DNA of 64,000 nt. It comes from CAVUNY01 sp963768585. GTDB taxonomy: Bacteria > Chloroflexota > Anaerolineae > Anaerolineales > Anaerolineaceae. The DNA lies in the NCBI GenBank assembly GCA_963768585.1, contig CAVYIF010000018.1, forward strand, positions 62,001 through 126,000, in the 5' to 3' direction. This document shows positions 59,417-64,000 of this stretch, one piece after another; the stretch's first letter is position 1; every line of letters begins with the position of its first letter. Position numbers and translations under genes: made by a program. The notes beneath the pieces were generated by a model. That model was not told where the DNA came from, ran no database searches, and saw nothing but the letters and a program-made list of their open reading frames with translations.

Positions 59417-61441
59417 ATGCAGAAACCCCCACCGCTGATGTCAGACACACCATCCCACCATGATGTTTCGGGACCAGACTCTGGCGGACGATCCAGCCCA
59501 ATTCATTCTCAAATCATCTTTTTATCGGGTGGAGCCATCCTGGCGATTCTCAGCCAGTTTCTACGAGCTCAATCCTATAGCCAGACGTTAATCGGTCTCT
59601 CAATTCCTATTCTGATCCTTGGAATTATTTTTGTCATTGTGGGTTTCAAGGTTGAAGACACATCTAAACCAAGTCTCTTTTTCACGGTCATTGCCTGGCC
59701 TGGAAGGAAACTTGGTATCAAACCGCACCAGGTCATGTTCTTGATATTAAGCCTGACCTGTGCCCTTGTGGCTGCATCTGCCGCAGATATGGGACCGAAC
59801 CTGATAAATCCGCTTTTGGCAGTTGGCTGCTGGATTGCGGGAATCATCCTTGGGTTCTTAAGCGGGTGGATGCCTGGAATTGAAAAACGTCCAATTCCCT
59901 GGGAGGCCCTGGCCTGGGCCGCTGCGTTGATGCTGGTGGCTTATCTGCTTCGCGGGATCGATACCAATCATATTCCATCCGCCCTGACCGGGGATGAAGC
60001 ATCCTTCGGTTTGGGTGCGGTAGGCTTTTTGAACGGTACCTGGAACAATATTTTCTTTTTTAACTGGTATTCCTTTCCAGCTTTATATTTTCTCATCCCG
60101 GCCGGTTTCATCCATTTCCTTGGCCAGACCACCCAGGCATTGCGCCTTCCGGCTGCCCTGGCCGGGTCGCTGACTGTGGCCGGGGTATATTTGCTGGGAA
60201 GGCTGCTCTACAACCACCGCACCGGCCTGTTTGGAGCTTTATTTCTGGCCGGCCTGCATTTCCATATTCACTTCAGCCGATTAGGACTAAATAACATCTG
60301 GGATGGGTTGTTCTTCGTTCTGACTGCGGCGGCTTTCTGGCGCGCCTGGCAAACTGGCAGGCGCACATACTTCTTGACCACCGGGTTTTTAATCGGGCTG
60401 GCTCTGTATTTCTATAGCACCGCAAAAATTCTTCCCATTCTGATTGTCCTTTGGGTAATAATCTTCTGGTTGAATGACCCTCCCTCCTTCAAACGCAACT
60501 GGCCCGGATTAATTTTTATGCTATGTATGGTCATCGCGGTTTCTGCACCGCTGGCATGGGGCTATCTTAAAAATCCCAATGATTTTTTTGCCCCCATCAA
60601 TCGTGTATTAGTCACCAACATCTTCGCTCAGGGAGATAGTGCCACCTTCCCGAAATTATTCCTCATGCTGCCCCTGCAGATTGTCGATGGTTTCAGAGGA
60701 TATATAAATCTGGCTACACGTTCCTGGTATGTGTCGGGTGCTCCAGTCTTGCGGCCTTTGCAAGCTGTCCTTTTCTCATTGGGTTTTATCACCCTGCTGA
60801 TCAACCTCCGCGACAGCCGCACCTGGCTGCTGGTTACCTGGGCTGCCAGCATTGCCCTTGCCGGAGGTCTGAGCGAAAGCACGCCTGCCGCACAGCGTTA
60901 CGTGGCTGGAGCACCAGTCGTGGTGTTAATCGCGGGTTTCTTTTTGGCAGAAATTGGCAATCGGATTCAAAATATATGGCCTCATCGCCGCTGGTGGATT
61001 TTAGGAGTCAGTTCTATGGTTGTTGTTTCAGCCATGTTCTCTGATTTTATTTTTTATTTCTATGATTATTATTCCCTTAACGCCGGCCAGGATATTAACA
61101 CGAAAATTGCCCAGCATCTGGCCGATTATCTTGGACAAAAGCAAGGGGATTGGCAGGTAATCTTCTATGGCGAACCGTTCATGGGCTACAATTCTATCTC
61201 TTCCATTCGTTACCTGGTTCCCTTTGTCAAGGGGATGGATGCAAAAAAACCCTGGGGAGATCCGACCAACCCCAGGCCGACCGCAAAAAATGTGAGTTTT
61301 GTTTTTATCCGTGGACACGAGAAGGAAGTGGAACAAGCGCAGCACACCTATCCCGGGGGGAAATTAATCCTTCAGACCGATCGGGTTTTCGGGATGCTGG
61401 ATTGGATTTATGAATTATCTCCTTTTCAGCCAGAACCTTAA
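59417..61441 (+). CDS. GT39-like membrane glycosyltransferase
   Basis: This 674-aa polytopic protein of the GT-C fold is similar to PMT/ArnT-like enzymes using polyprenyl-phosphate sugars. The acidic first-loop motif is ALTGDEASFGLGAVGFLNG near residue 195; LRLPAALAGSLTVAGVYLLGRLLYNHRTGLFGALFLAG and FHIHFSRLGLNNIWDGLFF follow. About 12 helices are present, then a C-terminal periplasmic domain from about residue 560 that includes FYGEPFMGYN. The ribosome binding site is weak, and the start could also be the ATG at 59438. Probably glycosylates surface lipid or protein. Confidence 0.8.
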   Translation: MQKPPPLMSDTPSHHDVSGPDSGGRSSPIHSQIIFLSGGAILAILSQFLRAQSYSQTLIGLSIPILILGIIFVIVGFKVEDTSKPSLFFTVIAWPGRKLGIKPHQVMFLILSLTCALVAASAADMGPNLINPLLAVGCWIAGIILGFLSGWMPGIEKRPIPWEALAWAAALMLVAYLLRGIDTNHIPSALTGDEASFGLGAVGFLNGTWNNIFFFNWYSFPALYFLIPAGFIHFLGQTTQALRLPAALAGSLTVAGVYLLGRLLYNHRTGLFGALFLAGLHFHIHFSRLGLNNIWDGLFFVLTAAAFWRAWQTGRRTYFLTTGFLIGLALYFYSTAKILPILIVLWVIIFWLNDPPSFKRNWPGLIFMLCMVIAVSAPLAWGYLKNPNDFFAPINRVLVTNIFAQGDSATFPKLFLMLPLQIVDGFRGYINLATRSWYVSGAPVLRPLQAVLFSLGFITLLINLRDSRTWLLVTWAASIALAGGLSESTPAAQRYVAGAPVVVLIAGFFLAEIGNRIQNIWPHRRWWILGVSSMVVVSAMFSDFIFYFYDYYSLNAGQDINTKIAQHLADYLGQKQGDWQVIFYGEPFMGYNSISSIRYLVPFVKGMDAKKPWGDPTNPRPTAKNVSFVFIRGHEKEVEQAQHTYPGGKLILQTDRVFGMLDWIYELSPFQPEP

Positions 61442-61557
61442 TTTTTTTTCAATCAGGATTTGTTGTGAACGCAAACCCGATCGATCGTATTTCCGAGATT
61501 CCCAAAAATTTAGGGAAATATAAATTATAATAGTTTCAACCCATCACTGGAGCATCA

Positions 61558-62757
61558 ATGAACCACAAACGTTACCTAGCCATCGCTGCGATTCTGACCG
61601 TCATAGTCGCCCTGTTGTCCGCTTGTGCATCAAATTCCTCAAATCGTAGAACAACACCCACACCGGTTCCCACCCTGGTTAAATACGAACCCTCCATGTT
61701 TACCGTGGAAAAAGGCGGGTTGGTTTCGGAAAAAAGCATCTCAGGTGAAATTGTCCCGGCTAACCAGGATATGCTGGTCTTTCGCACATCCGGGATGGTC
61801 TCGCGTTTGATCGTAAAGACCGGGGATATCGTCAAGAAAGGGGACCTACTGGCCGAACTGGCAGTGGATGATCTGCTCAACCAGCTGCAGCAATCTCGCA
61901 TCGACCTTGAGGTGGCTCAATCTGCACTGGAAAAAGCTAAAAATGACCGCGAATACGCCGCGAAAAAAGCGGAGATCGATTTGAGTATTGCCCAGGCCCG
62001 CCTGGATATGGCCAAATTGGATGCCGATAACGCCTATGGTCTGGCCAAAGAACGAGCGGACATTAATCTCAGGATCGCCGAAGAAAACTACAAAACGGCT
62101 CAGCTGAATGTGCAGCAAATTGGCGATGCAACCAGTTTGAAAGAAGAACAGGTTGTCGAACGGCAGAAGCTGTCTGTGACGCGGCTCGAATCACTGCTGA
62201 CGGAACGCCAGATTATTGCCCCTTACGATGGCGTTATCTTGCGGGTGGTCGCTGTGACCGGCAAAGAAATCACGGCCTTCGCCCCCGCAATAAATATTGG
62301 TGACCCGGTCGATCTGGTCGTTCGCGCTTCGCCAGATACACGTCTGGAGGATTTGATCGACCGGGATACCGAAGTGCAGTTTTCTTTCCCTGACAGTAAA
62401 GATCAAATCCATCCGGTTAACTACCTGCCAAATTTTGCTCCTTTTAATACCCTGGATGCGGACAAACAGCTGGTATTCACACAGGATTGGATGTACTTCA
62501 GTGCACCGACCGATATACCAAAAGATCAGCTAAAACTTGGCGCCAAAGTAGACCTGAATGTCGTCATTGGCCGCCGTGAAAATGTGCTCCTGCTGCCGCC
62601 GGCTGCCATTCGCAATTACCGCGGGTTAAATTTCGTCATCGTTCAAAACGGTGATCGTCGCCAACGGGTAGAAATCACCAAAATCGGCCTCAAGACCGAT
62701 GACCGCTGGGAGATCGAGGGAGACCTGCAAGCAGGCGATCTCGTAGTAGGTCCATAA
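61558..62757 (+). CDS. Efflux adaptor lipoprotein (HlyD/MacA-like)
   Basis: The 399-aa membrane-fusion/adaptor protein has a lipobox ending LLSAC near residue 22. A biotinyl-lipoyl-like half (about 60-105, MVSRLIVKTGDIVKKGDLLAEL) is followed by a long coiled coil (about 105-205, rich in Lys/Glu/Ala), the second half of the lipoyl domain (RQIIAPYDGVILRV) and beta-barrel and membrane-proximal domains. The FtsX/MacB-type permease starts 13 bases later, so the two form part of an ABC efflux or lipoprotein-type system. The start follows GGAG. Confidence 0.85.
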   Translation: MNHKRYLAIAAILTVIVALLSACASNSSNRRTTPTPVPTLVKYEPSMFTVEKGGLVSEKSISGEIVPANQDMLVFRTSGMVSRLIVKTGDIVKKGDLLAELAVDDLLNQLQQSRIDLEVAQSALEKAKNDREYAAKKAEIDLSIAQARLDMAKLDADNAYGLAKERADINLRIAEENYKTAQLNVQQIGDATSLKEEQVVERQKLSVTRLESLLTERQIIAPYDGVILRVVAVTGKEITAFAPAINIGDPVDLVVRASPDTRLEDLIDRDTEVQFSFPDSKDQIHPVNYLPNFAPFNTLDADKQLVFTQDWMYFSAPTDIPKDQLKLGAKVDLNVVIGRRENVLLLPPAAIRNYRGLNFVIVQNGDRRQRVEITKIGLKTDDRWEIEGDLQAGDLVVGP

Positions 62758-62770
62758 TCGGAGCCGGACG

Positions 62771-64000
62771 ATGATTAATTTTTTATCCATGTTGAGGTTA
62801 GTCCTCAAACGGATGCGTCACAACCTGGGGTTAAGTGCCAGTGCACTCGTCGGCGTATTGGCAATCCTGACGGTTGCAGTCTGTGTCCCCATTTTTTCCG
62901 ATGCCGTATCCGGGGATGTGCTGCGCAAACAGTTAGAGGAAATCAAAGCCCAGACACAACGCAATCTGTTCAGCCTGCGCTATAGGTATTCGGAAAAAAG
63001 CAATACTTCCCTGATGAATTATGAAAAAAGCCAGACCATTGCCGATTTCCTGAAAAGCCAGATCCCCGCGGAGTTGGGCATACCCGTAAATCAGATCGTG
63101 ATGGATATTTATACAGACGGGCTGGTCGTAACCGACATGACCGGCCGCTGGCCTGAGGCGAGAACCTCCCCTTTGGGGCGTTGGCCTTTCCTTGTTCAGG
63201 AAATGCTCCCACAGCGTGCCGAAATCGTCGAAGGAAAATGGCCCGAACCGGATACCGGCAGCAGCGGGCCTATCCAGGTGGCAGTTCCGGTGGCCATGGC
63301 CGACGAAATGCTCCTGAAAATTGGGGATCACTTCTTGTTGAATCCCTTGCAAATCGAAATTGTGGGGTTCTGGTCGGTAAAAAATACAAACGATCCAATC
63401 TGGTTCAACAATCCCAATTCGACTTATGCACGTACCTTATGGATTCCATTAACCACTTTTTTGAACCGGGTGGCGCCGGTAGTAGCGCAGCCGGTTGACC
63501 AGGTATCCTGGTATGCCATTATTAACGATCAAGACCTGCAGTTCCAAAATGCGGCCCAATATCTGCGCGGATTGGTAAGATTGGATGCCGAGTTGACCAA
63601 ACGGGTGGATGGCATCAAAAACGTTTCCACACCCATGGAAGCGCTGGTTGCCTATGACAAGCGGGCCCAAACTCTGATGACCATGTTTTATGTTGTCGGC
63701 TCGCCAATGGTGGTCCTGGCGCTGATTTTTATTGGCCTCACGGCGCGGATTTCAGTCCAGCAGGTTGAAAACGAAACTGCCATCCTGCGCGCCAGGGGTA
63801 CCAGCCGGGCCGAAGTGATGCTGCTCAACCTGATCGAGAGCCTGATCCTGTTTTTGATTGCCATCCCGCTCTCTCTCTTATTAGGTTGGTCGGCTGCCAA
63901 CTTAATGAATCAGACGATATCCTTCCTTCAGTTCACCAATCGCCCGATCTTTACAATTTCATTCTCTGGCTTAAACCTGCCTATCCTGGCGGCTGCAGTC
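62771..64000 (+). CDS. FtsX/MacB-type ABC permease, cut by the window end
   Basis: The frame is open from ATG at 62771 to the last base (410 codons so far). The product begins MINFLSMLRLVLKRMRHNLG, then a first helix LGLSASALVGVLAILTVAVCVPIF, a large extracytoplasmic domain (about 45-295), and two further helices starting near 300 (FYVVGSPMVVLALIFIGLTARI, then LILFLIAIPLSLLLG). ENETAILRARGTSRAEVM between them is the FtsX/MacB coupling segment. With the adaptor upstream it likely forms an MacAB-like system; the ATPase should be found beyond the window. The C terminus is missing. Confidence 0.82.
   Translation, partial: MINFLSMLRLVLKRMRHNLGLSASALVGVLAILTVAVCVPIFSDAVSGDVLRKQLEEIKAQTQRNLFSLRYRYSEKSNTSLMNYEKSQTIADFLKSQIPAELGIPVNQIVMDIYTDGLVVTDMTGRWPEARTSPLGRWPFLVQEMLPQRAEIVEGKWPEPDTGSSGPIQVAVPVAMADEMLLKIGDHFLLNPLQIEIVGFWSVKNTNDPIWFNNPNSTYARTLWIPLTTFLNRVAPVVAQPVDQVSWYAIINDQDLQFQNAAQYLRGLVRLDAELTKRVDGIKNVSTPMEALVAYDKRAQTLMTMFYVVGSPMVVLALIFIGLTARISVQQVENETAILRARGTSRAEVMLLNLIESLILFLIAIPLSLLLGWSAANLMNQTISFLQFTNRPIFTISFSGLNLPILAAAV

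Overview
The window looks like a chromosomal segment of a Chloroflexota bacterium, most likely an Anaerolineae relative. The main evidence is a complete alternative complex III operon (actABCDEF), dipeptide-type ABC binding proteins with long Thr/Val/Pro linkers behind a Tat-like lipoprotein signal, a GpgS-type glucosyl-3-phosphoglycerate synthase fused to universal-stress domains, and many GT4 and GT-C glycosyltransferases. This placement is inference from gene content; no rRNA, tRNA, CRISPR array or intact insertion sequence was seen.

Layout. 1-9.4 kb: housekeeping genes mostly transcribed singly (PRC-barrel protein, transaldolase, YihY/BrkB protein, BON-MscS channel, aminotransferase, SDR, arsenate reductase, MFS pump). 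9.4-17.8 kb: an 0.85 kb regulatory gap holding a possible short transcript with its own promoter, a mini-ORF and a terminator, then the act operon for quinol oxidation, closed by a strong terminator. 17.8-23.8 kb: a minus-strand cluster with a methyltransferase, a radical SAM/SPASM protein, a DoxX-like protein, a DUF2064 transferase, a GT2, the decayed remains of a second radical SAM gene and a GT-C-like membrane protein. 24.0-33.8 kb: a LacI regulator, a five-gene dipeptide-type ABC importer and a GH3 beta-glycosidase (frameshifted), probably an oligosaccharide uptake and hydrolysis locus. 33.9-38.0 kb: a heterodimeric ABC exporter under a MarR regulator whose promoter and operator are readable. 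38.2-43.2 kb: a PPOX-type oxidoreductase, sucB and sucA of the 2-oxoglutarate dehydrogenase complex, then a multi-hairpin repeat. 43.2-49.3 kb: a repeat-containing lipoprotein, a DegV protein, a second MscS channel, and a mannonate dehydratase-like plus enolase-superfamily sugar-acid pair.

49.3-59.3 kb is the most interesting part. A minus-strand operon carries a GT4, USP-GpgS, a histidine phosphatase, a GH13_18 sucrose/glucosylglycerate phosphorylase-like enzyme and a second GT4. This matches a complete synthesis and recycling loop for glucosylglycerate, possibly extended by further sugars. It is divergent from two tandem paralogous proteins related to alanine dehydrogenase/PNT. Both sides share mirrored promoters, and each carries an identical 14-bp palindrome CCAAAACGTTTTGG. 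A third MscS channel lies just downstream, so osmotic adaptation recurs in this segment. 59.4-64 kb: a GT39-like membrane glycosyltransferase, an efflux adaptor lipoprotein, and the start of an FtsX/MacB-type permease cut by the window end.

Two otherwise intact genes (GH3 and gpgS) are each broken by one extra base in a short homopolymer. These may be assembly errors rather than true mutations.
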